This document shows, one piece after another, positions 1 to 8,313 of a stretch of DNA of 64,000 bases. A model generated the notes under the pieces. The model searched no databases and was not told where the DNA came from. It was given only the letters and a program-made list of their open reading frames with translations. Origin of the DNA: Nocardia brasiliensis (lineage in GTDB: Bacteria > Actinomycetota > Actinomycetes > Mycobacteriales > Mycobacteriaceae); contig NZ_CP046171.1 in the NCBI RefSeq assembly GCF_011801125.1, positions 868,001 through 932,000 on the forward strand, read 5' to 3'. The stretch's first letter is position 1. Each line of letters begins with the position of its first letter. The position numbers and the translations under genes are program-made.

Positions 1-349
1 TGACCTTGAACGAATACACGTTCGCCGGATCGCGCTTCCACTCCAGCGCCTTCCCCGTGGAGGAGAAGGTGAGGCCACCGATCTTGTCGATCGGTCCGGC
101 CGGAGAGTGGTTGCCCGGCAACCACTGTGGGAAAAGCAGATCTATCTCGCCCGAGTGCACGGGAATCGTCTGTTTCACCTGAATGATGCGTTGCGGCAGA
201 TTGGTCATGTCGACCGCCACCGAGATCGCCTGCTGCTCCGTCGGAGCTTCAGTGGACCTGTCCCGCAGGCCGAAATACAGCGAACCTGCCAGCACGATGA
301 GAACCACGACGCCGACAGCGCCGATAATACGAATCCTAGACAACTGCAC
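1..349 (-). CDS. M61-family metallopeptidase, N-terminal part (runs off window start)
   Basis: Only the first ~115 codons lie in the window. The start is a GTG at 349 or, better spaced from the GGGGAG box, a TTG at 343. An N-terminal hydrophobic segment (GAVGVVVLIVLAGSLYF) would anchor or export the protein. The following residues match the N-terminal beta domain of M61 (glycyl aminopeptidase-like) enzymes: a run of the type 'IPVHSGEIDLLFPQWLPGNH' and then 'GPIDKIGGL', a family signature. The catalytic HExxH lies outside the window, so activity cannot be judged. Family placement is from remembered consensus, not a search. Confidence 0.7.
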   Translation of the reverse strand, partial: MQLSRIRIIGAVGVVVLIVLAGSLYFGLRDRSTEAPTEQQAISVAVDMTNLPQRIIQVKQTIPVHSGEIDLLFPQWLPGNHSPAGPIDKIGGLTFSSTGKALEWKRDPANVYSFKV

Positions 350-821
350 TCCCCGAGTCGCACAGACGATTTTGTCGACGCTTACGATGCGGCCGCCACG
401 ACCGCCTGCCCATCCTCCTCCGGCGTCAACGCCTCACTGGCCTGCCTCGGGTCGGCGCACGTCCCTCAGCCGCTGAACTGATGATTCATCCTACGAGTGC
501 TGACACCGCGGCGTGCGGGTAGCGAGTGTGGCCTACGTCATACCTGCCACCCGGTATGCACCGAGCGCCTCGACCATCCGGATGCGCCGTAGTCCGCTGG
601 CAGACACCAGTTTTGGTGCTCGAGGGGCGAGCCTGCGTGTGTTGATCTCGGTGTCGTCGCTACCAGCTCCTGGCGGGCTGTTGCGGGATCGACACCGTTA
701 TGGCGGTCCGCATCGACGCCGGTTCTACTCAGTCCGCAACCCTGCCGAGCTCTCACGGATGATGCAGGGGGTCGAGCCGCGTCGGTGAATTCGCAGCTCC
801 CGCAACGGGTCTGATCGGGTG
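350..821. other. Intergenic region, no gene recognised
   Basis: About 470 bases between the M61 start and the end of the DJ-1-like gene. Short open frames exist on both strands (for example 513-788 plus, 538-756 minus), but none has a convincing ribosome site, codon pattern or recognisable product. The promoter of the leftward M61 gene must lie in the left half. Confidence 0.5.
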
Positions 822-1430
822 TCAGTGTATCGCGAACTCGTCCGCGTTGATGGTGCGCATGGCTCGTTCGACGGTCTCGCGGTTTTCGCCGACCGGCGCC
901 ACGTAGTCGATGACATCACGGGCGGCGTCTGCGCCGAGGGTTCGGGTGATGATCCAGGTGGCGAGGTATTGGGAGGCCAGGCAACCGCCTGCCGTGGCGA
1001 TGTTTCCCTCGGCGTGGAACGCTGTGTCCAGCACGGTGACGCCGCGGGCTTCGACAAAGGATCGGCTCGTCCGGTCGGTGCACACCGGCATGCCGCCCAG
1101 GAGACCGAGACGCGCCAGCACCAGCGCGCCGGAGCACTGCGAGCCGATCAGCTGTCGCGTGGGATCGAGCGGCAACATAGAGATCAGCCGGTCGTCGGCG
1201 ACCACGTCACGGGTCTTGACGCCACTTCCGATGAGCACCGCGTCGGCCTCGGCAACGAACGACATCGGGCGTTGCCCGGTCACTTCCACGCCGTTCATCG
1301 ACGTGACAACGGGCGTCGGCGTCGTGATGAAAGACTGCAAGCCGTCCCGGCGGCACCGGTTGATCAGCGCCGCGGCGATAAAGCTGTCGAGCTCATTGAA
1401 CCCGTCGAAGGTGACCACCGCTACCTGCAT
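822..1430 (-). CDS. DJ-1/PfpI (class I glutamine amidotransferase-like) family protein
   Basis: A 202-residue protein of the DJ-1/PfpI/ThiJ superfamily. The N-terminus MQVAVVTFDGFNELDSF is the usual first strand and loop. Cys99 in the segment SQCSGALVLA sits at the nucleophile elbow, and GGCLASQYLATWI matches the C-terminal helix. Full length for the family. A GGAG box precedes the ATG. Members range from cysteine peptidases and glyoxalases to isonitrile hydratases, and the exact reaction cannot be read from sequence. It stands alone on its strand; the neighbour downstream is the M61 gene, about 470 bases away. Confidence 0.85.
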   Translation of the reverse strand: MQVAVVTFDGFNELDSFIAAALINRCRRDGLQSFITTPTPVVTSMNGVEVTGQRPMSFVAEADAVLIGSGVKTRDVVADDRLISMLPLDPTRQLIGSQCSGALVLARLGLLGGMPVCTDRTSRSFVEARGVTVLDTAFHAEGNIATAGGCLASQYLATWIITRTLGADAARDVIDYVAPVGENRETVERAMRTINADEFAIH

Positions 1431-1973
1431 CGCAACTCCCTGCTCCTAAGGCATCCCGTCTGCAGTCTCCCTCGCCCGCCGCTCCGAAATCCACTGCCAA
1501 TCAACAAAAACTGGCCCCTTCGCAAGATCTCCAACAACCTTGCCCAACGCCCGATTTCGCGGGTGACAATTGCCCGCCCCACATGCATGCGAACGACCCT
1601 TGAGCGATTCCCAAACTTTCACCGCAGTCAGCAATTTCCCGCGCGCGGGGCAAGAAATTGATCGACATATCGGATTAACGCGGTGCGAGCCACGCCCCCG
1701 TCGGAGATGACCGGTGCCGACATTCAGCCGAACAACCAAGGGATCGAGGACAGGCAAGCGAACCCCGGTGGAAACCAATGCGCCAGAGTCCATCGGTGTG
1801 ACGATGAAACTCCAGTGTGCGGAACGGCATTGACCTGGGGTTTTCGGATGGGCGGTTGGTGATCGAAGCGGCCTATCAGTTATAGGCGGGCGTGACATCG
1901 TCTTGCTGGGCCGTTTGCCGTCGTGCGATCTCGTGGAAGATGTTGGCCCTGTTGCCGGGCGAGTGTCTCCGCC
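1431..1973. other. Intergenic region upstream of IS element
   Basis: About 540 bases between the DJ-1-like start and the IS target site. A 150-codon open frame on the minus strand (1446-1898) has no recognisable domain, no good ribosome site and low-complexity composition, so I do not call it. The base composition is less GC-rich than the flanking genes around 1490-1660, as expected for non-coding or acquired DNA. Confidence 0.45.
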
Positions 1974-1976
1974 TAA
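1974..1976. repeat. TAA target-site duplication, left copy
   Basis: TAA immediately precedes the left inverted repeat of the IS5-family element and recurs at 2844-2846 right after the right repeat. A 3-bp TNA duplication is what the IS427 group of IS5 produces. Confidence 0.75.
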
Positions 1977-1993
1977 GAGCTCCTAACAGGTTC
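1977..1993 (+). repeat. Left terminal inverted repeat of IS5-family element
   Basis: GAGCTCCTAACAGGTTC. It pairs with the right end at 2827-2843 with two mismatches (positions 10 and 12). Confidence 0.88.
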
Positions 1994-2037
1994 CTTCGAG
2001 TGGCGTTGGGTTATGTTGCAGTGCAGGATGTTTCGCT

Positions 2038-2837
2038 GTGGCAGCACCATGGATCGTGGATGACGAGTTGTGGGCAGTAATCGAACCGCTACTCCCGGTG
2101 AAGCCGACCGGGGCGCCGGGACCGCCACGGATGGACTCCCGTCTGGTGCTGCAGGGGATCTTGTTCGTGCTGATCACCGGGATCGGATGGGAGGACCTGC
2201 CCCAGGAGTTGGGGTTCGGGTCCGGGATGACCTGTTGGCGCAGGTTGCGGGACTGGCAAGCGGCCGGGGTGTTCGAGCAGATCCATCAGGCCGTGCTCGC
2301 CCGCGCCCATGCCGCCAGGCTGATCGACTTCGACCGGGTCATGGTCGACGGCTCGCACGTGCGGGCGAAAAAAGGGGCGCTGCAACAGGTCCGAGCCCGG
2401 TCGACCGCGCCAAGACCGGGACCAAGCACCACATCCTGACCTGCGCGAACGGATTCCCGCTCGCGTTGACGTTGTCTGCGGCCAACGTCAACGATCACCT
2501 GATGTTGCCCACACTGCTCGATCGGGTTCGCCCCCTGCGTGGGCGTGCGGGCCGACCTCGGCGCCGGATCACCACCCTGATCGCCGACAAGGGATACGAC
2601 TATCCCAGCGTGTATTCCGAACTGCGGCAACGACATATCACCGGCTACATCGCCCGCCGCGGCACCCGCGACAAGGTCACCGCCGGGCGCTGGATCGTTG
2701 AGCAAACTTTCGCCCTGCTGCACCAGTACCGGCGACTGGCCATCCGATGGGAACGCCGCACCGACATCCACCACGGATTCCTCGACCTCGCCGCAGCACT
2801 GATCTGCTGGCGACGACTCAGCAATCGAACCCGATAG
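2038..2837 (+). CDS. IS5-family transposase (expressed by -1 frameshift)
   Basis: The first frame starts at GTG 2038 (V-A-A-P-W-I-V-D-D-E) and on its own stops at 2439 after 133 residues. The second frame carries the catalytic C-terminus up to the TAG at 2835-2837. They join at AAAAAAG (2368-2374). Reading AAA AAA, then slipping back one base to AGG GGC GCT, gives a continuous A-K-K-R-G-A-A-T-G-P-S-P-V-D with the family consensus and a 266-residue product. DDE residues are the Asp in VMVDGSHVRAKK, the Asp in IADKGYDYPS and the Glu in IVEQTFALLHQYRRL. The first half holds the usual N-terminal DUF4096-like segment. The split is the normal expression strategy of this IS group rather than a mutation. 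Confidence 0.9.
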
Positions 2838-2843
2838 GAGCTC
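2827..2843 (-). repeat. Right terminal inverted repeat of IS5-family element
   Basis: GAACCCGATAGGAGCTC, complementary to the left end. It contains the transposase stop codon (2835-2837) and is followed by the TAA duplication at 2844-2846. Confidence 0.88.
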
Positions 2844-2846
2844 TAA

Positions 2847-3196
2847 GCTCCGTCAGCGAAGATGATTTCGAAGTCTGCTTCTGGCCCGTTTATTCGTCGA
2901 GGCTGGCGCTACGACCGAACTCGTGCCAACCTCGACCAGCACGCCAACTACATTTTCACCGCCTACATGACTTCAGGCACATGGCAATTCAATGCACTGA
3001 CAGGCCGATTATGTGACAGTTCTTTGAACAGTGGACGGAGCGGGTCGACCTGGCGTCCGCCACCGAGCAGGACACTGTCCAGCAACCGATGCGTATCCTG
3101 CGCCAGCGGATAAACGCCCACCGCCATCTCTGAACCATGAGGCGGTGGCTCAGGCTTGTTCGCGACGCGGGCTAAGGCTGCGGCAGCTCAGGGCAC
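2847..3196. other. Decayed region right of the IS, possible gene remnant
   Basis: About 350 bases without an intact gene. In one plus frame a coding-looking 37-codon tail (QFFEQWTERVDLASATEQD, then QQPMRILRQRINAHRHL, stop near 3135) follows an in-frame TGA at about 3013. An upstream stretch (FIRRGWRYDRTRANLDQHAN) is in a different frame. These may be pieces of one broken gene, but I do not recognise the family. Confidence 0.3.
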
Positions 3197-3439
3197 CTAT
3201 AGGGGATACTCGTCTCGGAGGTCCGGGGTATAGCGGAGATCGCAACAAACCGATCCTGCGGGCGCAGGTACACTGCGATTCACACCCTCGGGAGGGCACT
3301 TAATCTCGGGCATAATCGCATGCCAGGAAATCTCGTTGCAGCCAGGCACAAACCCGGTTGCGGCTGATTGCCCACACAGAACTGAGATCGCTATCGCAGC
3401 GCCAGCGAGCGATGCGGCGGCAGAATTTCCGATCGACAT
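3197..3439 (-). CDS. Hypothetical small secreted Cys-containing protein
   Basis: An 80-residue open frame. The ATG at 3439 has AAGGAG with 7-base spacing, better than the in-frame ATG two codons upstream at 3445. The N-terminus (MSIGNSAAASLAGAAIAIS) and the following small residues up to QSAA look like a signal peptide. The mature part would be about 55 residues with several cysteines (C in VPGCNE, IKCPPE and SVCCDL), so disulphides are possible. No family recognised. Ribosome site plus signal peptide make it plausible, but it sits in decayed DNA and could be a relic. Confidence 0.45.
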   Translation of the reverse strand: MSIGNSAAASLAGAAIAISVLCGQSAATGFVPGCNEISWHAIMPEIKCPPEGVNRSVPAPAGSVCCDLRYTPDLRDEYPL

Positions 3440-3445
3440 CACCAT

Positions 3446-3784
3446 GCTCCTTCACGCGTAGGAGAAAGTGGCTGACCAGCGCACGGTAGATCCATGAAGT
3501 CATCGCCGACCGTGCGGTATGCGAAACAATACCAGAACGCACGCGCCCCGAGTCCGATCCGCGCGGTAGAGGTGCCGGAATGACCTGGCACGCTCACAAC
3601 TGTTCGGAAAACGATCGTTACGAACAGCTCCTGCCGCTACTGGTTTCGGTCCGGTATAGCGCAGAGAACCGTAAACCGTACGTTGGTGTGCAGCCGCGCC
3701 CGCAGCGCCCCTAATCGTTCTGCGTTGTTGTCCTCTCAGCACCTGTGACGAGTCGCCGCCAGTTAGATGCTCAGAAGTAGTTCT
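3446..3784. other. Non-coding or decayed stretch
   Basis: About 340 bases between the small secreted protein and the TsaA-like remnant. Only short overlapping frames without recognisable products are seen. The composition is lower in GC than the chromosomal genes. No RNA gene or repeat noticed. Confidence 0.4.
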
Positions 3785-4093
3785 TCAGCATCTCGGTCGA
3801 CTATTCGGCCTGTCGCACGTCCCGCGTGGACCGAACTCTTCGGACCACGGCTTAATGTCCAGCACTGGCGTGCCGTCTACTGCGTCAAATTCGGCTATGT
3901 GAAGGTCTCGGCCGTCCACGCGTAGCAGGCGCGTGCGGGATACCCCGAGCCAATTGACCCGTCGCATGTTCCGGTGCCCGAAGATGCCCACCTTCGGCCA
4001 GTCCGGGTTGTCACGAGCGCTACGTGCTCCGAAGTGCAAGTCGGTCTGGTCGGTCAGGTGAAAGGGGTTCCGGTAGTAACCGTGCGGAAACAA
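3785..4093 (-). pseudogene. TsaA/TrmO-like (UPF0066) protein, 5'-truncated
   Basis: The readable part carries the TsaA-like beta-barrel core: GARSARDNPDWPKVGIFGHR, then NWLGVSRTRLLRVDGRDLHI, then the diagnostic DAVDGTPVLDIKPW and EEFGPRG. Relatives (TrmO, which methylates t6A37 in tRNA using SAM) have about 60-70 more residues at the N-terminus, including the barrel's first strands. Here homology begins only at about 4070, and the sequence upstream belongs to the Tn3 remnant. The apparent start at 4093 is fortuitous. I infer that the transposon replaced or cut off the 5' end. Confidence 0.7.
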
Positions 4094-4215
4094 CGAAAAT
4101 GGCCTGACCAGCGGTGATGGCTGGGTTTCTGTTCGTGCTGCGGGGCAAGGCGATTGGTGCTTGGCTTGGCTGCCGATGAGATTGGTCGGTGTGCTGGAGG
4201 TCGGGTTTCGTGGTG

Positions 4216-6887
4216 ATGCAGGTGTTCGCGGCCGAGGAGTTGGCGCGGCTGCGGGAGTTCCCGGAGATCAGCCGCGAGGAGCTGTTCCGGTTCTTCACAC
4301 TCACCCCGGCCGATATCGCGTTCCTGACGCCGGGCCGCGGGCGTGGCCCGGCGGAGCGACTCGGTTTGGCGGTGGCGTTGTGCACGCTTCCCTGGCTGGG
4401 GTTCGTGCCGGACAAGGTGGCCGCCGCGCCGCCGGTGGCGGTGGCCCGGCTGGCACAGCAATTGGAGGTCGATGTGTCGATGTGTCGATGATCCGCGCGT
4501 ATGGGAAGCGGGCGCAGACACGTACCGAGCATCTGCGGTTGGCGGCTCAATATTTGGGGTGGCGCGTAGCGAGCGCGATGGAGTTGAAGGACCTCGATGA
4601 GTTCTTGCTGGCGCGGGCGATGGAGCACGATTCGCCGACGCTGCAGTTCCGGTTGGGATGTTAGTATCTGCTCTCGGCGCGGGTGATTCGGCCCAGCCCC
4701 GACACCGTGGTCCGCCGCGTGGTGCACGCACGTGAACAGGCGCAACGCGAGACCTACGACCGGCTCGCGCACGAGCTGACTGCGCAGCGGTGCGCGGAGT
4801 TGGATGGTTTGTTGGTCACCGATGCCTCGATCCGGATGTCGCGGTTGCGGTGGCTGTCCACAGGTCCGGTGGAGGCGTCGGCGGCCGCTGTGCGCAACGA
4901 GGTCGAGAAGCTGGGGTTCGTCCGCGGCTTGGGCGCGGACACTCTTGATCTGTCGGTGCTGCCGGCGGAGCGCCGCCGGTTCCTGGCCACGCTGGGCCGC
5001 CGTCTGACCGGGCAAGCGTTGGAACGTCGAGATCCGCAGCGCCGGTATCCGATCTTGTTGACGGTGCTGGCGCAGTCGGCCGCCGATGTGCTCGATGAGG
5101 TGGTGGCGCTGTTCGATCAGGCGCTATCGGGGAAGTTCAGCGCCGCGGAAAACCGGATGCGTGAAGACCTGGCCGACCGCGCCAAGACCGGGGAAGACCG
5201 GCAAGCACTGCTCGATGACCTCCTCGCCATCCTCATCGACCCGCAGATCCCCGACGAGGAGGTTGGCGCGTTGATCCGGGGCGAGAGCATCGGGTTGGAG
5301 CGGTTGCGGGCCGCGATTGCGCAGGCCCAGCCGCGGCTGCCGCGCGATCACGGGCATCTGGCCGCTCTCGATGGTTCGTATTCGTATCTGAGGAAGTTCA
5401 CTCCGGCGGTGTTGTCGGCGGTTCGGTTCTCCGGCGGTACGGCAGCGACGGAGTTGCTGATCGCGATGAACATGCTGCGCGAGTTGAACGCGACCGGCCG
5501 ACGCAAGGTATTCGACGACGCGCCGACGGGGTTCGTGCCCACCAAGTGGCGCGGCTATCTCGACGAGGCCCGCAAGACCGGCAAAACCGTTGCCTATCGT
5601 CACTTTTGGGAGCTGTGCGTGTTGCTGGGGTTGCGGGACGGGCTGCGTACCGGGGACGTGTTCGTGCCCGGCTCACGCCGCTACGCCGATCCGGCCGCCT
5701 ACCTGCTCACCCCCGACCAGTGGGAGCCGCAGCGGGCCGAGTTCTGCCGCTTGGTCGGCAAACCGGCCGATCCGGCGGCCGCGTTGGCGGTGCTCACCGA
5801 CGAGTGGTTTACGGCGGTCGGTGAGCTGGAGCAGATGCTCGCCGTCGGTGACGGGCCGGTGCGCTTGGACGAGGCCGGTGATCTGGTGATCTCCCCGCTG
5901 ACTGCCACTGACAGCCGCTGTCGGCACCGGAACTCTGTCCTCCTCGGACGGGCAGCGGTTCCCGACGCGCGGCAAATCGACTACTGCCCGCGCGGTCAAT
6001 CACTTCTTCGCTGAGGAGGGCCTGTCGACCTATACCCATGTGACCGATCAGCACACCACCTACGGCACCAAGGTGATCGTCACCACCCGCCGCGAAGCCC
6101 ACTATGTCCTGGACGAAATCCTCGGTAACGTAACAGATCTGCCGATCACCGAGCATGCGACCGATACTCACGGGGTTACCCTGGTGAACTTCGCGCTGTT
6201 CGATTTGCTGGGGATGCAGTTGTCCCCGCGTATCCGGGACCTGGGCAAGATCACCTTGTACCGGCCGGTGCCGCGCGCTGGCGCCGAAGCGCGGTTCCCG
6301 CACGCCGGAGGTCTGCTGACACGGAAGTTGAATCTGGACCTGATCGCCGAGCATTACGACGACCTGTTGCGGCTGGCCGGGTCGCTGAAGTTCGGGCACG
6401 CCACCGCGTCCCTGCTGGTCGGCAAGCTGACCGCGTCCGGGCGTCAGAACGCCCTGGCCGCAGCGTTGAAAGAATACGGGGCGATGCGCCGCACCCTCTA
6501 CGCCTGCCGGTACCTGACTACCGGCGCAAGATCTCGCGCCAGCTCAACAAGGGCGAATCCATCCACGCCCTCAAACGCGGCCTCATCTACGCCCACGACG
6601 GAGCTTTCCGTGCCCGTCACCTGGAAGCCCAGACCGAGCAGGCATGGTGTCTGACCCTGGTCACGAACGCCCTAATCACCTGGACCACCGAGTATTACGG
6701 GCTCGCGGTGGAGCAGATGCGTCGTCAGGGCCGCCGCATCGACGCTGATGTGCTGGCCCACGTCTCGCCCGCGCACAGCGAGAACATCAACTTCTTCGGC
6801 GCGATCGAGGTCGATATCGACGCCGAACTCGCTGCCCTCGGACCCACCGGCTACCGACCGCTACGAGTCCGTGACACCCTATTCTGA
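4216..6887 (+). pseudogene. tnpA: Tn3-family transposase, multiply broken
   Basis: The pieces read in order as a Tn3-type TnpA with an N-terminal DUF4158-like domain (EELARLREFPEISREELFRF, then LGFVPDKVAAAPPVAV). Lesions: (1) a tandem 8-bp duplication GATGTGTC at about 4472-4487 shifts the frame within the segment LEVDVSM-IRAYGKRAQTR; (2) a TAG at 4662-4664 replaces a codon in LQFRLGC-YLLSARVIRP; (3) a deletion near 5910-5920 fuses LVISPLTATD to a downstream GTLSSSDGQRFP in another frame, removing roughly 100 residues that include the first catalytic Asp region; (4) a small deletion near 6513 shifts the frame between TLYACRYL and DYRRKISRQLNKGES. The second catalytic region (YTHVTDQ) survives. 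No resolvase gene or clear 38-bp ends seen. Confidence 0.88.
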
Positions 6888-6951
6888 CGCCCGCGATTGC
6901 CAAGGTTCACCAACTCCGCGGCATGCTGGTTGACTAACTCGGAAGTAGATA

Positions 6952-7311
6952 ATGTTGGCACCGATTAATGATTCAACCCTCCTTTGGGTCTTCTATTTCA
7001 TCATAATCGTTCATGTGTTCGATTCGGTGAAGCATCTATGGGCTTCGAGGAGTCGGGCGGTAGCTCAGGCCAATTCCGCCCCGAGCGGTCCGACCGATGC
7101 GGTTCACGCGAAGAGGATTCACCGACTTACCGCCCTCCGGTCGTTCATTGTTTGCCTAGTTTGCCTTCCGTGGGTGGCATATTTGAATTACATAATCAGC
7201 GAGGAGGGTCGTCGAATACCGCTTCCCGTCCTGATTTTCATGTCTATTTATGTTGTGTTCGGCCTAGGTGTCATCAAGCCACTTTGGAGCAAGTTTATAG
7301 AAGAGAAATAG
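6952..7311 (+). CDS. Hypothetical small membrane protein
   Basis: A 119-residue protein with three hydrophobic segments: about 9-25 (LLWVFYFIIIVHVF), about 63-82 (SFIVCLVCLPWVAYLNYII) and about 92-108 (LPVLIFMSIYVVFGLGVI). They are separated by a charged, Ala/Ser/Pro-rich loop, and the tail is short and basic/acidic. GGAAGTAG precedes the ATG. The gene is clearly richer in A and T than its surroundings (ATT, TTT, AAT codons). It lies between transposase debris, so I infer recent horizontal arrival. No family recognised. Confidence 0.65.
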   Translation: MLAPINDSTLLWVFYFIIIVHVFDSVKHLWASRSRAVAQANSAPSGPTDAVHAKRIHRLTALRSFIVCLVCLPWVAYLNYIISEEGRRIPLPVLIFMSIYVVFGLGVIKPLWSKFIEEK

Positions 7312-7460
7312 ACTTCCTGGGGCTCGGCCAGGAATCCGCGGCGGCCTCGTAACGCCGTGACTATCTGAGGCTGCGCTCAGGTGCGGTTGCGTCACCTCGG
7401 CGAGTGCATACACCTGCCGCTGGGTAACGCCGAGCTGTTCGGCGGCCAGGTCCCGTGGTT

Positions 7461-7988
7461 TCAGGGACGCCCGCGCATGTGCTGGATGGTGTCGAACCAC
7501 AACCCGAGCCGGCCGTAATCGATCTGGGCTTCGCTCCCGGGATCGACCGTGACACGCGGCACCGTCACCCTCGATCGGGTGACCTCGTCTGCGAAATGTG
7601 TTGCTACCCAACGCCGCACCGATGACTCCGAAGCCGCCAGGCCGTGTTCGTCACGCAACCTTTGCGCGATCGTGACGATCGTGACCGACGCGGTCAACCA
7701 ATCCCTTATCCGGTCGCGGTGGGGTTCGATCTCCGGCCATGTCGTAGCCCGGGCCGCAGGATCGACCAACTGCGGGAACCACACCGCGATCCGCTGCGCC
7801 CACTGCTCGGGCGTCGGCACGGCACCCACACCCGGCTCGATGCCCTCCGCGAGGGCCGGGGCGACATACTTTCTGATCGTTTTCCGGTCCAGCCCAAGGG
7901 ATTCCGATAACTGCACCTGCGACCGGCCCGCGAACCAATGAACGAACAACTCGACCAAATCGCGCATCACCAAAGTCCTCCTCGCCAT
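7461..7988 (-). pseudogene. istA: IS21-family transposase IstA, N-terminal fragment
   Basis: 175 codons remain of a protein normally about 400-500 residues long. The beginning (MARRTLVMRDLVELFVHW) leads into the IS21 helix-turn-helix GRSQVQLSESLGLDRKTIRK. A second DNA-binding segment follows, and then the first catalytic Asp in VTVDPGSEAQIDYGRLGLWF. Homology stops at about 7493, after which the frame runs into unrelated sequence (IQHMRGRP). No istB is present. The 3' part of the element is gone. Confidence 0.8.
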
Positions 7989-8010
7989 CAGCGACTGGCG
8001 GCGTTTTGGC

Positions 8011-8062
8011 GAGGTGGGGCTCGAACGACGTTACGGTTCTCTAGGGGATCGAACCTGCGACA
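8011..8062. repeat. Partial copies of tRNA 3' sequence (possible relic attachment site)
   Basis: GGATCGAACCTGCGACA at 8046-8062 repeats GGATTCGAACCTGCGACA of the tRNA-Arg T-arm at 8118-8135, with one base deleted. A second tRNA-like string, GTGGGGCTCGAAC (about 8014-8026), lies just outside it. Both face the mobile region. Such partial T-arm copies are what repeated site-specific integration into a tRNA 3' end leaves behind. Confidence 0.45.
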
Positions 8063-8106
8063 ATGAAAAATTACCCTCCGCCTGCGGAAATGTAGGTGGA
8101 AGGTTG

Positions 8107-8179
8107 TGCCCCCGGCAGGATTCGAACCTGCGACACCCGCTTTAGGAGAGCGGTGCTCTATCCCCTGAGCTACGAGGGC
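8107..8179 (-). tRNA. tRNA-Arg (anticodon CCT)
   Basis: The minus strand folds as a 73-nt tRNA. The acceptor stem GCCCTCG pairs with CGGGGGC (one T-G pair), discriminator A. The D arm contains AGCTCAGGGGATAGAGC, the anticodon stem-loop is CCGCT-CTCCTAA-AGCGG with anticodon CCT, and the T arm has GGTTCGAATCC. CCA is not encoded (the 3' end is followed by CAACCT). It marks the right border of the mobile-element region, and tRNA genes are classic integration targets. Confidence 0.95.
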
Positions 8180-8313
8180 TGGCCGGGATGGCTCCCGGAC
8201 GCTTCGGGAGTCTACCGGGTGGGGGTGGGAGACGCCGCATCCGCGGTCGGGTGGGGCGAGGGGGAACTGGTGGCGGCGTTGTGCGAGTGGGGTGTGACGA
8301 CGGTTCCTCCTGA

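Larger units (their letters stand above)
1977..2843 (+). mobile_element. Complete IS5-family (IS427-like) insertion sequence, 867 bp
   Basis: The element is bounded by 17-bp imperfect inverted repeats: GAGCTCCTAACAGGTTC at 1977-1993 and, at 2827-2843, the complement of GAGCTCCTATCGGGTTC (15 of 17 identical). TAA flanks both sides. The single transposase gene is split over two frames joined at an A6G slippery site, and its stop codon lies inside the right repeat. All three DDE residues are present. Everything needed for transposition appears intact, so this looks like a recent insertion into otherwise decayed DNA. Confidence 0.9.

Noticed and set aside
1446..1898. 150-codon minus-strand ORF before the IS element
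   Set aside because: No recognisable domain, no ribosome site and a composition like random GC-rich sequence.
2368..2439. The frame break in the IS5 transposase as an inactivating mutation
   Set aside because: The two frames overlap exactly at an A6G slip site, and this IS group normally uses a -1 shift, so I treat it as programmed.
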